Assembly: GCF_036885605.1 (NCBI RefSeq)
Contig: NZ_CP142523.1
Coordinates: forward strand, 248,001 to 312,000
From: Janthinobacterium sp. TB1-E2
Lineage (GTDB): Bacteria > Pseudomonadota > Gammaproteobacteria > Burkholderiales > Burkholderiaceae_D
DNA: 64,000 nucleotides
Reading direction: 5' to 3'
Shown here: positions 1 through 8,854 of the stretch, in pieces
Numbering within the stretch: position 1 is the stretch's first letter
Layout: each line of letters starts with the position of its first letter
Position numbers and translations under genes: made by a program
Notes under the pieces: generated by a model
Told to the model about the DNA's origin: nothing
The model's database searches: none
What the model saw: the letters and a program-made list of their open reading frames with translations, nothing else

Positions 1-66
1 CTCCCTCTAGCGCAAATCACGCAACAAGCGCTGACAACGGGGCGATTTTCTTGCTACTATGCGCCC

Positions 67-411
67 ATGTCTTCCCGCCAGCCCACCCGCAAGCTTGCTC
101 ATCACGGTGCCGCCGCCCTCTCGCGCACACCGTGGCGGCTGTGCGTGGCGCTGTTCAGTGCGCTGGCCCTCGTGTTCCTGCTGTCGACGGCCGCCTCGCA
201 CCTGCACAAGACCACCTTTGATGCGGAAGAGTGCGCGCTGTGCGCCACGGCCATCGACAAGGTGGCCGACATTGCCGTGCCGCCGGCCATCGCCGAGCCG
301 CCCACCCAGTTATTGCCGTACCGCTTGCTGGCCATCGCGCCCGCCACCCTGGCGCCCGTCGCCGCCCTGATCCTGCCGCCTGTGCGCGGCCCGCCTGCCG
401 CCTCACTGTAG
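67..411 (+). CDS. small membrane-anchored protein with Cys pair, DUF2946-like
   Basis: Predicted protein of 114 residues. An Arg/Lys-rich start is followed by one hydrophobic segment at about residues 24-42 (signal anchor or signal peptide). Next come an HLH motif and a pair of cysteines in the stretch EECALCATAID (about residues 55-65). The C-terminal third is rich in Pro and Ala. The layout resembles small DUF2946-type proteins that often precede TonB-dependent receptor genes, and the receptor gene follows 89 bases downstream. His and Cys near the membrane exit could bind a metal, but that is inference. Function is not known, and the family name is a resemblance only. Confidence 0.6.
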   Translation: MSSRQPTRKLAHHGAAALSRTPWRLCVALFSALALVFLLSTAASHLHKTTFDAEECALCATAIDKVADIAVPPAIAEPPTQLLPYRLLAIAPATLAPVAALILPPVRGPPAASL

Positions 412-500
412 TTCCCACGCTGTTTTCCTTTTTCAGACTGCCCCTAGTCGCGCGTTCATGCGCGCCGGGCCGCCTGGCGTTGACTATTTTGAGGTTCATC

Positions 501-2657
501 ATGCAACACACTCCCCGTCTGAGCGCGCTGTCGCTCGCCCTTGCCAGCCTGTTTACCGTTTCCGCCCACGCCGCCGAGCCTGCCGAGGCCAATACCGATG
601 CTGCCCCGCAAGACATGCAAAAGGTCGAAGTCACCTCTGCCCACCTGAAAAGCGCGCGCATCGAGCTGTCGCCGAAAGTCGGCACCACCATCTACAGCAT
701 CGACAGCCATATGGTCGACATGCTGGGCCAGGGCGACAACACGCCATTCAATGAAGTGCTGCTGCGCCTGCCGGGCGTGTCGCAGGATTCGAAAGGTTCC
801 GGCGCCCTGCACGTGCGCGACGACCATGCCAACGTGCAATACCGCATCAATGGCGTGCAACTGCCGGAAAGCATCACCGGCTTTGGCCAGTCGATCGACA
901 CGCGCTTGATCGACAAGACGGATTTCATGACGGGCGCCTTGCCGGCCCAGTTCGGCCTGCGCACGGCGGGCATTGTCGATATTGAAACGAAAGAGGGCGG
1001 CATGACACCGGGCGGGCGCATCGGCATCATGGTCGGCAGCCACGACCACGTGGAGCCGAGTGCTGAATTTTTCGGCAGCGTCGGCAAGTTCAATTACTAC
1101 CTGTCCGGCAGCTACCTCGGTAACTCCCTGGGCGTGGAAAACCCGCAAGACACGCGCAGCGCCCTGCACGACAAGACGCGCCAGAACAAATCGTTCGGCA
1201 GCCTGTCATATTTCCTCGATGACAATACGCGCCTGGGCGCCATGTTCGGCACGTATAACGGCCGCTTCCAGATCCCGAACAACCCGAACCAGGCGCCGGC
1301 CTTCTCGCTCGATGGCCACAGCGATGTGCAGGCGGGCACAGCCACGTTACCGTCGTCGCAACTCAATGAAAACCAGCGCGAGGTGAACCGCTTCCTCGTG
1401 CTGTCGCTGCAAAAAAGCCTGGGCGACGTCAATTACCAGGTCTCGGCTTTCCACCAGTATTCGGAACTGCACTTCACGCCCGATGCCATTGGCGACCTGA
1501 TCTACAACGGCGTGGCCTCGGACTCGCGCCGCGCGAACAGCGCCTCCGGTGCCCAGTTCGACATCAGCTACAAATTGCACCAGGACCATACCGTGCGCGC
1601 GGGCCTGGCCTACACGCGCCAGAAGACGACGAGCGACAACACGGTGGCCGTCTTCCCCGCGATGGACGGCGCGCAGACCTCCACCACGCCCATCACGGTG
1701 CTGGACAACAGCGGCAAGACGGGCACCCTGGCCAGTTTCTACCTGCAGGATGAATGGCATATCAGCAAGCCTTTGACCCTGAACTATGGCGCCCGTTTCG
1801 ACAAGGTGTCGGCCTACACGAGCGAGCAGCAATGGAGCCCGCGCGTCAACTTGGCCTACCAGATCGCGCCGGGCACGGCCCTGCACGCCGGCTACTCGCG
1901 CTACTTCACGCCGCCGCCGCAGGAACTGGCGGCGCAAGGCAGCATCGACCTGTATGCGAACACGACAAATGCGCCGGAAATCGGCCAGTCGGACAACGTC
2001 AAGGCCGAGCGCACGCATTACTACGACGTGGGCATCAGCCACCAGGTCAATTCAAAACTGACCGTGACGGCCGATGTGTACTATAAAAAGATCAGCAACC
2101 TGCTCGACGAAGGCCAGTTCGGCCAGGCATTGATTTTGACGCCATTCAACTATGCGGATGGCTACGCCAAGGGCCTGGAGTTATCGGCCATCTACAGCGA
2201 GAAAAACTGGGGCCTGTTCCTCAACGCCAGCACGCAAAAGGCGCAGGGGCGCAACATCAATTCGGGCCAGGCCCTGTTTGGCGCCGATGAGTTGAACTAC
2301 ATCAGCCAACACTATGTCTACCTCGATCATGACCAGAAATACACCTTGTCGGGTGGTGGACACTATCACTTTGGCGATTCGCAAGTAAGCGCTGACTTCC
2401 TCTACGGTAGCGGCCTGCGCATGACCCCGGACGGTGGCGCGCCGAATTCCGGCCATTTGCCAAGTTACTTCACCGTCAACACGGCGCTCACGCATACGTG
2501 GAAAAACACGCCGGTCGGCAAGGTGGAAGGACGTTTGGCCCTGATCAACCTGTTCGACAAATCGTATCTGCTGCGCGACGGTTCCGGCGTGGGCGTGGGA
2601 GCGCCGCAGTACGGCGCCCGCCGCAGTTTCTACGCAGGCCTGTCGACAAGCTTCTAA
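501..2657 (+). CDS. TonB-dependent outer-membrane receptor
   Basis: Predicted protein of 718 residues. I chose the ATG at 501 because it starts a clear signal peptide (MQHTPRLSALSLALASLFTV, cleavage near AHA-AEP). The frame is open further upstream, but that part is arginine-rich and unlike a secreted protein. A plug domain (about residues 50-170) contains DNTPFNEVLLRLPGV and the RINGVQLPE stretch. It is followed by a long beta-barrel of alternating aromatic and polar residues that ends in the outer-membrane signature Phe (STSF). Such receptors import siderophores, vitamins, metals or sugars using TonB energy. The substrate cannot be told from sequence, and I see no Fur box before it. The small Cys-containing protein just upstream may act with it. 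Confidence 0.85.
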   Translation: MQHTPRLSALSLALASLFTVSAHAAEPAEANTDAAPQDMQKVEVTSAHLKSARIELSPKVGTTIYSIDSHMVDMLGQGDNTPFNEVLLRLPGVSQDSKGSGALHVRDDHANVQYRINGVQLPESITGFGQSIDTRLIDKTDFMTGALPAQFGLRTAGIVDIETKEGGMTPGGRIGIMVGSHDHVEPSAEFFGSVGKFNYYLSGSYLGNSLGVENPQDTRSALHDKTRQNKSFGSLSYFLDDNTRLGAMFGTYNGRFQIPNNPNQAPAFSLDGHSDVQAGTATLPSSQLNENQREVNRFLVLSLQKSLGDVNYQVSAFHQYSELHFTPDAIGDLIYNGVASDSRRANSASGAQFDISYKLHQDHTVRAGLAYTRQKTTSDNTVAVFPAMDGAQTSTTPITVLDNSGKTGTLASFYLQDEWHISKPLTLNYGARFDKVSAYTSEQQWSPRVNLAYQIAPGTALHAGYSRYFTPPPQELAAQGSIDLYANTTNAPEIGQSDNVKAERTHYYDVGISHQVNSKLTVTADVYYKKISNLLDEGQFGQALILTPFNYADGYAKGLELSAIYSEKNWGLFLNASTQKAQGRNINSGQALFGADELNYISQHYVYLDHDQKYTLSGGGHYHFGDSQVSADFLYGSGLRMTPDGGAPNSGHLPSYFTVNTALTHTWKNTPVGKVEGRLALINLFDKSYLLRDGSGVGVGAPQYGARRSFYAGLSTSF

Positions 2658-2671
2658 GAGTTACGCGCGAA

Positions 2672-2703
2672 GACAGCGGCAGGGAGCAACGCCTGCCGCT
2701 GTC
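2672..2703. terminator. hairpin between convergent receptor and ung genes
   Basis: Inverted repeat with perfect 12-base arms (GACAGCGGCAGG at 2672-2683 and its complement at 2692-2703) and an 8-base loop. It lies between the ends of the convergent TonB receptor and ung genes, so it could end transcripts from both sides. There is no clear T-run, so it is not a textbook intrinsic terminator. Confidence 0.55.
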
Positions 2704-2718
2704 GGTTGCCGTACTATT

Positions 2719-3387
2719 TCATGACTTATCCCAGATGATGGGCGCCTGGCCATGCGCCTGCAAATAGGCGTTGGCCTGGCTGAACGGCTTGCTTCCAAAG
2801 AAACCTTTACTGGCCGACAATGGCGAGGGATGCGGCGCCGCCAGCACCAGGTGCTTGCCGGGGTCGATCAAGGTGCGCTTGGCTTGCGCATAGCCGCCCC
2901 ACAGGATGAACACGAGATTATTGCGCTCGGCGGACAGGTGGCGGATGGCGCTGTCCGTCAATTTCTCCCACCCCTTGCCCGCGTGCGAACCGGCCACCCC
3001 GGCGCGCACCGTCAGCACGCTGTTGAGCAGGAACACGCCTTGCTCGGCCCAGTCGGACAAATCCGTGCGCGTGCGCGCCACGCCCACGTCGCTGTGCAAT
3101 TCCTTGAAGATATTTTGCAAGCTAGGCTGCGGCGGCGTGCCATCGGGAATCGAGAAGCACAGCCCCATGGCCGCACCGGGCGTGTGATACGGATCTTGCC
3201 CCAGGATCACGACCTTGACTTGCTTGAACGGCGTCAGGTCGAACGCGCGGAAGATCGTTTTACCCGGCGGAAAACACGGCCCCGCCGCATACTCTTGCTT
3301 CACGAAGGCGGCCAGGCGTTCCCAGTAGGGCTGGGCAAACTCGCCCTCCAGCCGCGCCTTCCACGATGCGTCGATGCGTACGTCCAT
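2719..3387 (-). CDS. ung: uracil-DNA glycosylase, family 1
   Basis: Predicted protein of 222 residues, normal for Ung. It removes uracil from DNA to begin base-excision repair. The water-activating motif GQDPYH is present, with the catalytic Asp. The uracil-pocket residues and the DNA-intercalation loop HPSPLSASKGFFG, with its catalytic His, are also there. The second half contains LLNSVLTVRAG and the HAGKGWEKLTD stretch typical of the family. It is the housekeeping uracil glycosylase of this window. A second UDG-superfamily protein of a different type lies at 37249-38712. The gene is convergent with the TonB receptor and has its own short upstream region. Confidence 0.96.
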   Translation of the reverse strand: MDVRIDASWKARLEGEFAQPYWERLAAFVKQEYAAGPCFPPGKTIFRAFDLTPFKQVKVVILGQDPYHTPGAAMGLCFSIPDGTPPQPSLQNIFKELHSDVGVARTRTDLSDWAEQGVFLLNSVLTVRAGVAGSHAGKGWEKLTDSAIRHLSAERNNLVFILWGGYAQAKRTLIDPGKHLVLAAPHPSPLSASKGFFGSKPFSQANAYLQAHGQAPIIWDKS

Positions 3388-3480
3388 GCGTCACCTCATA
3401 GCTTATCTGTCAACCATGCTTTTTCAGCATGCCAGTATAGGACGCTCAGCCGCATGAGGTGGGCACGATACGAACAGGCA

Positions 3481-3514
3481 AAAAAAAACCGCCCGGCTAA
3501 AGCGGACGGTTTTT
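3481..3514. terminator. bidirectional intrinsic terminator downstream of lipA
   Basis: An A-tract, then ACCG-C-CCG, loop GCTAAAG, CGG-A-CGGT, then a T-tract. The stem has one mismatch and is flanked by A8 on one side and T5 on the other, so it can terminate in either direction. It lies 17 bases past the lipA stop and upstream of ung on the same strand, so it mainly ends the lipB-lipA transcript. Confidence 0.85.
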
Positions 3515-3530
3515 GATACAACTCAAGTGC

Positions 3531-4538
3531 TTAGAAATTCAGCGCCGATTCCACGCCGGCGCTGTGCGCCTGTTCATCCGCGTGGTACGAGCTGCGCACC
3601 ATGGCGCCGACGGCGGCGTGGGTGAAGCCCATCTTGTACGCTTCTTCCTCGAACATCTTGAAGACGTCCGGGTGCACGTAGCGGCGCACGGGCAAGTGGC
3701 TGTTCGATGGCGCCAGGTACTGGCCGATGGTCAGCATGTCGATGTCGTGCTCGCGCATGTCGCGCATGACTTGCAGGATTTCCTCGTCCGTCTCGCCCAG
3801 GCCCACCATGATGCCGGACTTGGTTTTCACGTCCGGATACATGGCCTTGAAGTCTTTCAGCAGCTTCAGCGAGTGCATGTAATCGGAACCGGGACGCGCT
3901 TCCTTGTACAGGCGCGGCGCCGTTTCCAGGTTGTGGTTCATGACGTCAGGCAAGCCATCCTTGAACAACAGCAACGCTTTTTCCAGGCGGCCGCGGAAGT
4001 CCGGCACCAGCACTTCGATGCGGGTATTCGGCGACAGGGCGCGCGTTTGCTGGATGCACTCGACGAAATGGCCGGCGCCGCCGTCGCGCAAGTCATCGCG
4101 GTCGACGGAGGTGATGACGACGTAGTTCAAACGCAGCTTGGCGATGGTTTTCGACAGGTTGGCCGGCTCTTCCTTGTCCAGCGGATCAGGACGGCCGTGG
4201 CCGACGTCGCAGAACGGGCAGCGGCGCGTGCACTTGTCGCCCATGATCATGAAGGTGGCCGTGCCCTTGCCGAAGCACTCGCCGATGTTCGGGCAGCTGG
4301 CTTCCTCGCACACCGTGACGAGTTTGTTTTCGCGCAGGATGTCCTTGATTTCATAGAAACGGGTCGATGCCGACGCGGCCTTGACGCGGATCCAGTCCGG
4401 CTTTTTCAGGCGCTCGACTTGCTCGATCGGAATGATCTTGATCGGGATGCGCGACGTCTTGCTGGCGCCTTTTTGCTTTTCGCTCGGGTTGTAGGCGGGA
4501 GCGGCGGGGGCGGTGCTGGAAATGGTCTCAGAAGTCAT
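3531..4538 (-). CDS. lipA: lipoyl synthase (radical SAM)
   Basis: Predicted protein of 335 residues. It inserts two sulfur atoms into octanoyl groups on E2 and GcvH proteins to make lipoyl cofactors. Two iron-sulfur sites are visible. The auxiliary cluster motif is C-x4-C-x5-C ([12 protein letters not shown]). The radical SAM motif is C-x3-C-x2-C (CTRRCPFC). The C-terminal RSSYHA segment, which supplies the serine ligand of the auxiliary cluster, is also present. The N-terminal 50 residues are rich in Ala, Pro and Lys and look like a variable leader. The gene lies 39 bases downstream of lipB in the same direction, the usual lipB-lipA operon. Confidence 0.97.
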   Translation of the reverse strand: MTSETISSTAPAAPAYNPSEKQKGASKTSRIPIKIIPIEQVERLKKPDWIRVKAASASTRFYEIKDILRENKLVTVCEEASCPNIGECFGKGTATFMIMGDKCTRRCPFCDVGHGRPDPLDKEEPANLSKTIAKLRLNYVVITSVDRDDLRDGGAGHFVECIQQTRALSPNTRIEVLVPDFRGRLEKALLLFKDGLPDVMNHNLETAPRLYKEARPGSDYMHSLKLLKDFKAMYPDVKTKSGIMVGLGETDEEILQVMRDMREHDIDMLTIGQYLAPSNSHLPVRRYVHPDVFKMFEEEAYKMGFTHAAVGAMVRSSYHADEQAHSAGVESALNF

Positions 4539-4577
4539 GGCTGCAAGCCCTTGAGGGGCAAAGTTTGGTTTGTTTGC

Positions 4578-5282
4578 TCAGGCATCCGCTGCCTGAGGCG
4601 CGCCTGCGGCGCTGTTTGCTTCGCTTACATCGAGTAATACGGTCAATTCATGGGCCAGGGCCCGCTGCACTTCGGCCAGCGGCGCCACCACGCCCATGCT
4701 GCGCATGTCCACCGTCTTCAGTCCGGAATAGCCACAAGGGTTAATCCAGGAAAACGGCGCCAGGTCCATCGCCACGTTGAGCGATACGCCATGGTAGGTG
4801 CAGCCGTTGCCGCGCACTTTCAAGCCCAGCGCGGCGATCTTCGCACCCTTGTCTGGTCCGCCGGCAATATAAATGCCAGGCGCGCCATCGATGCGCTCGC
4901 CAGCGAGATTATACGCCGCCAGCACGTTGATGATGGCTTGCTCGATTTTATGCACGAACTGGCGCGCATACAGCTTGCCGCCCGGCTTGTTGCGGCGCAA
5001 GTCCATCAGCAGGTAAATCACCACCTGGCCGGGACCGTGGAACGTCACTTCGCCGCCCCGGTCCGTCTGCACCACGGGAATCGCATCTGCGCCAGCCAGC
5101 AGATGGCCGCGGTCGGCCGCCAGGCCCAACGTAAACACGGGCGGATGCTCGACGATCCACAGTTCGTCGCGCGTCTCCGTCGTGCGCGCGTCGGTAAAGG
5201 CGCGCATGGCGGCAAAGGTGGGCTCGTAATCGACGCGGCCCAGTTCGCGGATCAGCGCCGTTTCGGTGCGGGTGGTGGTCAT
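4578..5282 (-). CDS. lipB: octanoyl-[ACP]:protein N-octanoyltransferase
   Basis: Predicted protein of 234 residues, within the family range. It moves octanoyl from acyl carrier protein to lipoyl domains, the step before LipA. Family motifs seen: [16 protein letters not shown], the lysine-containing [13 protein letters not shown] segment, [12 protein letters not shown], and [13 protein letters not shown] with the acyl-thioester cysteine. A 20-residue Ala-rich tail is extra. In many Betaproteobacteria the DUF493/YbeD gene sits directly upstream. Here that gene is 4.5 kb away at 9753-10049 on the same strand, with four accessory genes between. Confidence 0.96.
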   Translation of the reverse strand: MTTTRTETALIRELGRVDYEPTFAAMRAFTDARTTETRDELWIVEHPPVFTLGLAADRGHLLAGADAIPVVQTDRGGEVTFHGPGQVVIYLLMDLRRNKPGGKLYARQFVHKIEQAIINVLAAYNLAGERIDGAPGIYIAGGPDKGAKIAALGLKVRGNGCTYHGVSLNVAMDLAPFSWINPCGYSGLKTVDMRSMGVVAPLAEVQRALAHELTVLLDVSEANSAAGAPQAADA

Positions 5283-5357
5283 GACAGATTCTGTAATCAG
5301 CTGCCGGCGCCCTGCGGACGCTGCGGCGAAGCCGTGATTATAAGCCAGGCGGCCGTT

Positions 5358-6830
5358 TCATTCCGGGGCGGACTCTGGCAACAGCAGCAATCTGCCCAAT
5401 TTTTGTGCAGCGTGGCGTACCTGGGCCAGGCTCAAGGCCGTATAACCGAGCAGCACGGCCGGCGCCAATTTTGCGCTGTGGCAAAAGTCGCCGAGCGGCT
5501 GCAGCGCCAGCCCTTCTTGCGCGGCGCGCGCGCAAAACACCCGTTCATCGCTGTCTTGCGGCAGCCACAGCACGCAATGGAAACCCGCCTGCTGTCCCGT
5601 GATCGTGTAGCGGCCGGGCGCGGTCTGCTCGAGACAGACCAGCAACAGGTCGCGCCGCTCCTTGTAGGCCAGCCGCGCCTGGCGCAAATGGCGCACGAAG
5701 GCGCCTTCCTCCATCCAGGCGGCCAGCGCCAGCTGTTCCGTCACGCCCACGGAGCGGCCCGTCAACTGCACGATGCGCAGCAACTGCGGGCGCAAAGCGG
5801 GCGGCAGCACCATGAATCCCACGCGCAGGCCGGCAAACAGAGTCTTGTTGAAACTGCCACAATAAATCACGCGCTGGTACTGGTCCAGCGCCTTCAGGGC
5901 CGCCAGCGGCGCGCTGTGGTAATTGAATTCGCTGTCGTAATCGTCTTCCACCACCCAGGCGCCATTGTCGTTCGCCCATTCCAGCAAGGCCAGGCGGCGC
6001 GTGACGGACATGGTCACGCCCAGCGGCGACTGGTGCGCCGGCGTCACGTAGGCGAGGCAGGCATCCGCGTGCGCGGCCAGGGCGGCGCAATCGATGCCTT
6101 CGGCGTCGACGGCAATGTCCACGGGCACGGCGCCGGCCAGGGCGAACAGGGCGCGCGCGGCCGGGTAGCCCGGATCTTCCAGGCAGACTTTATCGCCGTT
6201 GCGCACGATGCCGCGCGCCAGCAAGTCGATCGCGTGGCGGATGCCGGTCGTGACGACGATGTCCTGCGGGTCGCAGCGGATGCCGCGGTATTTGGCGAGG
6301 AAGTCGGCGATCTGCTGGCGCAGCTGGGGCAGGCCGGCAGGGTCGGCGCTGCACAGCTGCTCCGGCGTGACGGCGGCCAGTGCCCGCGTGGCGCACTTGG
6401 ACCAGGCGGCCATGGGAAACAGGCTGGCGTCGGCGCGCCGCGCAACAAACGGCAAGCCGTCGCGCACGCCCGTGTCCGATGCGGGCGCGGGCGCCACAGC
6501 CGGTGCCGCCAGGGTGGCCTCGCCAAATCCTGCCATCAAAAAACGTTCCGGCACGACGGCGCACACGCGCGTGCCGGAGCCGGGCACGCGCGTCACATAC
6601 GCTTCCGCGTGCAGGCGGTCGAACACGGTTTCGATGGTGCCGCGCGACAACTCCCACCGTTCGGCCAGGGTGCGGCTGGACGGCAAACGGCTGCCGGCCG
6701 GCAGCATCTTCGTCAGGATGGCCGAGCGCAGCGCTTCATACGCGCCATCCTGCTTGTTGACGCCTTCCTTGTCGAGCCAGCTGGTCGGGCGAGGCAAGTC
6801 CAGGGCGTGCGGTGATTTTCCTCGCGGCAT
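5358..6830 (-). CDS. MocR/PdxR-type GntR regulator with aminotransferase domain
   Basis: Predicted protein of 490 residues from the ATG at 6830. The frame extends 17 codons further upstream, but family alignment favours MPRGKSPHAL as the start. A GntR winged helix lies at about residues 25-90 (YEALRSAILTKMLPAGSRLP, then SRTLAERWELSRGTIETVF). A class I aminotransferase-like domain spans about residues 120-480, with the PLP lysine in GSFNKTLFAGLRVGF. Such proteins sense PLP or amino compounds and control amine, vitamin B6 or export genes. The Bcr-type exporter starts 124 bases away in the opposite direction, which suggests control of that gene; this is inference. Confidence 0.9.
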   Translation of the reverse strand: MPRGKSPHALDLPRPTSWLDKEGVNKQDGAYEALRSAILTKMLPAGSRLPSSRTLAERWELSRGTIETVFDRLHAEAYVTRVPGSGTRVCAVVPERFLMAGFGEATLAAPAVAPAPASDTGVRDGLPFVARRADASLFPMAAWSKCATRALAAVTPEQLCSADPAGLPQLRQQIADFLAKYRGIRCDPQDIVVTTGIRHAIDLLARGIVRNGDKVCLEDPGYPAARALFALAGAVPVDIAVDAEGIDCAALAAHADACLAYVTPAHQSPLGVTMSVTRRLALLEWANDNGAWVVEDDYDSEFNYHSAPLAALKALDQYQRVIYCGSFNKTLFAGLRVGFMVLPPALRPQLLRIVQLTGRSVGVTEQLALAAWMEEGAFVRHLRQARLAYKERRDLLLVCLEQTAPGRYTITGQQAGFHCVLWLPQDSDERVFCARAAQEGLALQPLGDFCHSAKLAPAVLLGYTALSLAQVRHAAQKLGRLLLLPESAPE

Positions 6831-6954
6831 GATAATCGTCCAAGTGGTCCAATGAGTTTTCTGATGAGTGGCACTTCGCATTACACCACAACCATCCTAC
6901 TCTCACCGTTCCGGTGCGCCAGCGGGGCGCACGCTTGTATGGATCGTATAAACA

Positions 6955-8220
6955 ATGCAGAAACAAATCGCTGTATGGGCCTGGGGCGGCATCGTGCTGC
7001 TGCTGGTCTGCCTGTCGCGCATCAGCATCGACATCTATTTACCTTCGCTGCCGGCCATGGCCGATGCCCTGCATGCCAGCGATGCCCAGTTGCAACTGAC
7101 GCTGAGCCTGTTCATGGCCGGCTCGGCCGCCTCGATGCTCGCTTGCGGGCCGCTGGCCGACCGCTACGGACGCCGTCCCGTGCTGCTGGCCGGCACCGGC
7201 ATTTATGTGCTCGCCAGCATCGTCTGCACCGTGACCAGCGACGTGCACGTGCTGATCGCCGCGCGCGTGCTGCAGGCGTTCGGCGGCTGCAGCGGCACCA
7301 TCATCGGCCGGGTCATGGTGCGCGACCGCTTCGATCCCGCCACGCAGGCGCGCGTGCTGGGGAAAATCTCGATGGTGATGGGCTTGTCGCCTATCCTCGC
7401 GCCGCTGGCCGGCAGCGTGCTCGACGCGGCATTCGGCTGGCGCGCCGTATTTGGCGTGCTGTGCCTGCTGGGAGCGCTGTCGCTGGGGCTGATCGCCGCG
7501 TATGTGCCGGAAACCAGGCCGGCCAGCGTCGCGCCACAAGGACATACCCTGGCGCTGTACCGCCGCCTGCTGGGCGATGCGTATTTCCTGCGCTATGCGC
7601 TGGCCATCGGCTGCGTGTATTGCACGTATTTTCCGTTCATCGCGGAATCGTCCGTGCTGTTGCAAAGAGGCATGCATCTGTCGCCGCACGCATATGCGCT
7701 CGTGTTCGCGCTGACGGTCAGCGGCTATATCGCGGGCTCGAGCCTGTTTCGCGCGCTGGGACCGCGCCTGGGCGCCGATTACATGCTGGGCGTGGCGGTG
7801 CTGATCAATGTGGCGGGCGCGGCCAGCCTGTTGCTGGCGGGTACGTTGGCACCGCGGCACGTGGCATCGCTGGTGGCACCGATGCTGCTGGTGATGGTGT
7901 CGGTGGGCATGGCGATTCCCGCCTGCCAGTTGGCCGTGCTGCAGCCGTATGGCGACCAGGCGGGCAGCGCCTCGGGCCTGTTCTTCTTCGTGCAGATGCT
8001 CATCACGGCCGTTTGCGGCGCCGTCATCGCCGCCATCACGGACGGCAGCGAAAAGCCGCTGCTGTGGGTGACGGCGGCGGCCAGCGCGGCCTTTGCCCTC
8101 GTGTGGCGTCTGACTAAATCGGCTGCGGCACCTGGGCCAGCCACTGCTGTACGGCAGGGCGCTGCCACTGGGCCAGCGCATAGTCGCGCAGGGCAGGGGG
8201 CACGGGCTCGCCGCTCTTGA
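6955..8220 (+). CDS. MFS multidrug exporter, Bcr/CflA type
   Basis: Predicted protein of 421 residues with about 12 hydrophobic segments. The early motif ISIDIYLPSLPAMADAL and the loop GPLADRYGRRPVLL, both typical of Bcr/CflA proton-driven exporters, are present. Substrates of this group include bicyclomycin, chloramphenicol and other small molecules. The last membrane segment ends near residue 386. The remaining 35 or so residues (Ala, Gly and Arg rich) come from sequence that also codes, on the other strand, for the end of the GST gene. The tail therefore looks like read-through. The MocR regulator is divergent, 124 bases away. Confidence 0.88.
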   Translation: MQKQIAVWAWGGIVLLLVCLSRISIDIYLPSLPAMADALHASDAQLQLTLSLFMAGSAASMLACGPLADRYGRRPVLLAGTGIYVLASIVCTVTSDVHVLIAARVLQAFGGCSGTIIGRVMVRDRFDPATQARVLGKISMVMGLSPILAPLAGSVLDAAFGWRAVFGVLCLLGALSLGLIAAYVPETRPASVAPQGHTLALYRRLLGDAYFLRYALAIGCVYCTYFPFIAESSVLLQRGMHLSPHAYALVFALTVSGYIAGSSLFRALGPRLGADYMLGVAVLINVAGAASLLLAGTLAPRHVASLVAPMLLVMVSVGMAIPACQLAVLQPYGDQAGSASGLFFFVQMLITAVCGAVIAAITDGSEKPLLWVTAAASAAFALVWRLTKSAAAPGPATAVRQGAATGPAHSRAGQGARARRS

Positions 8221-8746
8221 TCAAACGCAACAGCATCAGGGCCAGGTCCGTATCGGCGATGCTCCAGGCGCCAGCCAGGTAGTCACCGTGCACAAGTTCG
8301 CCCGCGATCTGCAGCAGCTTGGCGGCCGCGGCCTGCGCCGCCGGCGACAGCGGCGCATGGTCCGCGCGGGGCGGGTGGAACACGACGGTGGAATCGCGCT
8401 CGTTGCGCAGCGCCAGCAGGTCGCTGCGCAGCCACGCCTGCACCTGCCGCGCCCGTGCCCGCTGGCGCACGTCACGCGGCAGCACGGATGGATAGTCGGG
8501 CGCGGCAAAGACGTCGTCGAGGTAGTCGGCGATCGCGTTCGATTCCGTCAGGATAAAGCCGCCATGGTCGATGGCGGGCACGCGCTGCGTCAGGCTCAGG
8601 GTGCTGAACGGCGGCTGGCGCGCCGCGCCCGCGTCCAGGTCGACGTCCTGCACGGTGAAGGAAACCCGCTTTTCGCTCAGGGCGACAAAGGCGGACAGGG
8701 AGTACGGGCTGATGCGGTTGCGGTCGACATACAAAATGAGGGACAT
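8114..8746 (-). CDS. glutathione S-transferase, YfcF-like
   Basis: Predicted protein of 210 residues, similar in length and layout to E. coli YfcF (about 214). The N-terminal thioredoxin-like domain (about 1-85) has the SPYSLSAFVALSEK segment with the likely active-site Ser, and the VPAIDHGGFILTESNAIADYL glutathione-binding stretch. The helical C-terminal domain has RQVQAWLRSDL and SIADTDLALMLLRL, both shared with YfcF. YfcF-type enzymes have glutathione-dependent peroxidase or disulfide-bond reductase activity, so a role in peroxide or electrophile defence is likely. It overlaps the convergent exporter reading frame by 107 bases. A LysR gene is divergent, 108 bases upstream. Confidence 0.9.
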   Translation of the reverse strand: MSLILYVDRNRISPYSLSAFVALSEKRVSFTVQDVDLDAGAARQPPFSTLSLTQRVPAIDHGGFILTESNAIADYLDDVFAAPDYPSVLPRDVRQRARARQVQAWLRSDLLALRNERDSTVVFHPPRADHAPLSPAAQAAAAKLLQIAGELVHGDYLAGAWSIADTDLALMLLRLIKSGEPVPPALRDYALAQWQRPAVQQWLAQVPQPI

Positions 8747-8854
8747 GGCGGATTCCTGTGGATAAGTGAACAGGATTCATCATAAAGCGCCGTGTGAAGC
8801 TAACAAAACGAGTTATATTCGTTGTTGTTGTTACTTTTATTCATATAAACCGTC

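Noticed and set aside
231..500. In-frame extension of the TonB receptor to 231
   Set aside because: The extra residues are Arg/His/Pro-rich and overlap the small upstream gene; the signal peptide begins at 501.
3388..3480. Possible SOS box before ung
   Set aside because: No CTGT-N8-ACAG pattern was found in the ung upstream region.
4650..6815. 721-codon open frame on the plus strand
   Set aside because: Covers lipB and the MocR gene in antisense; composition is Arg/Gln/His-rich without motifs.
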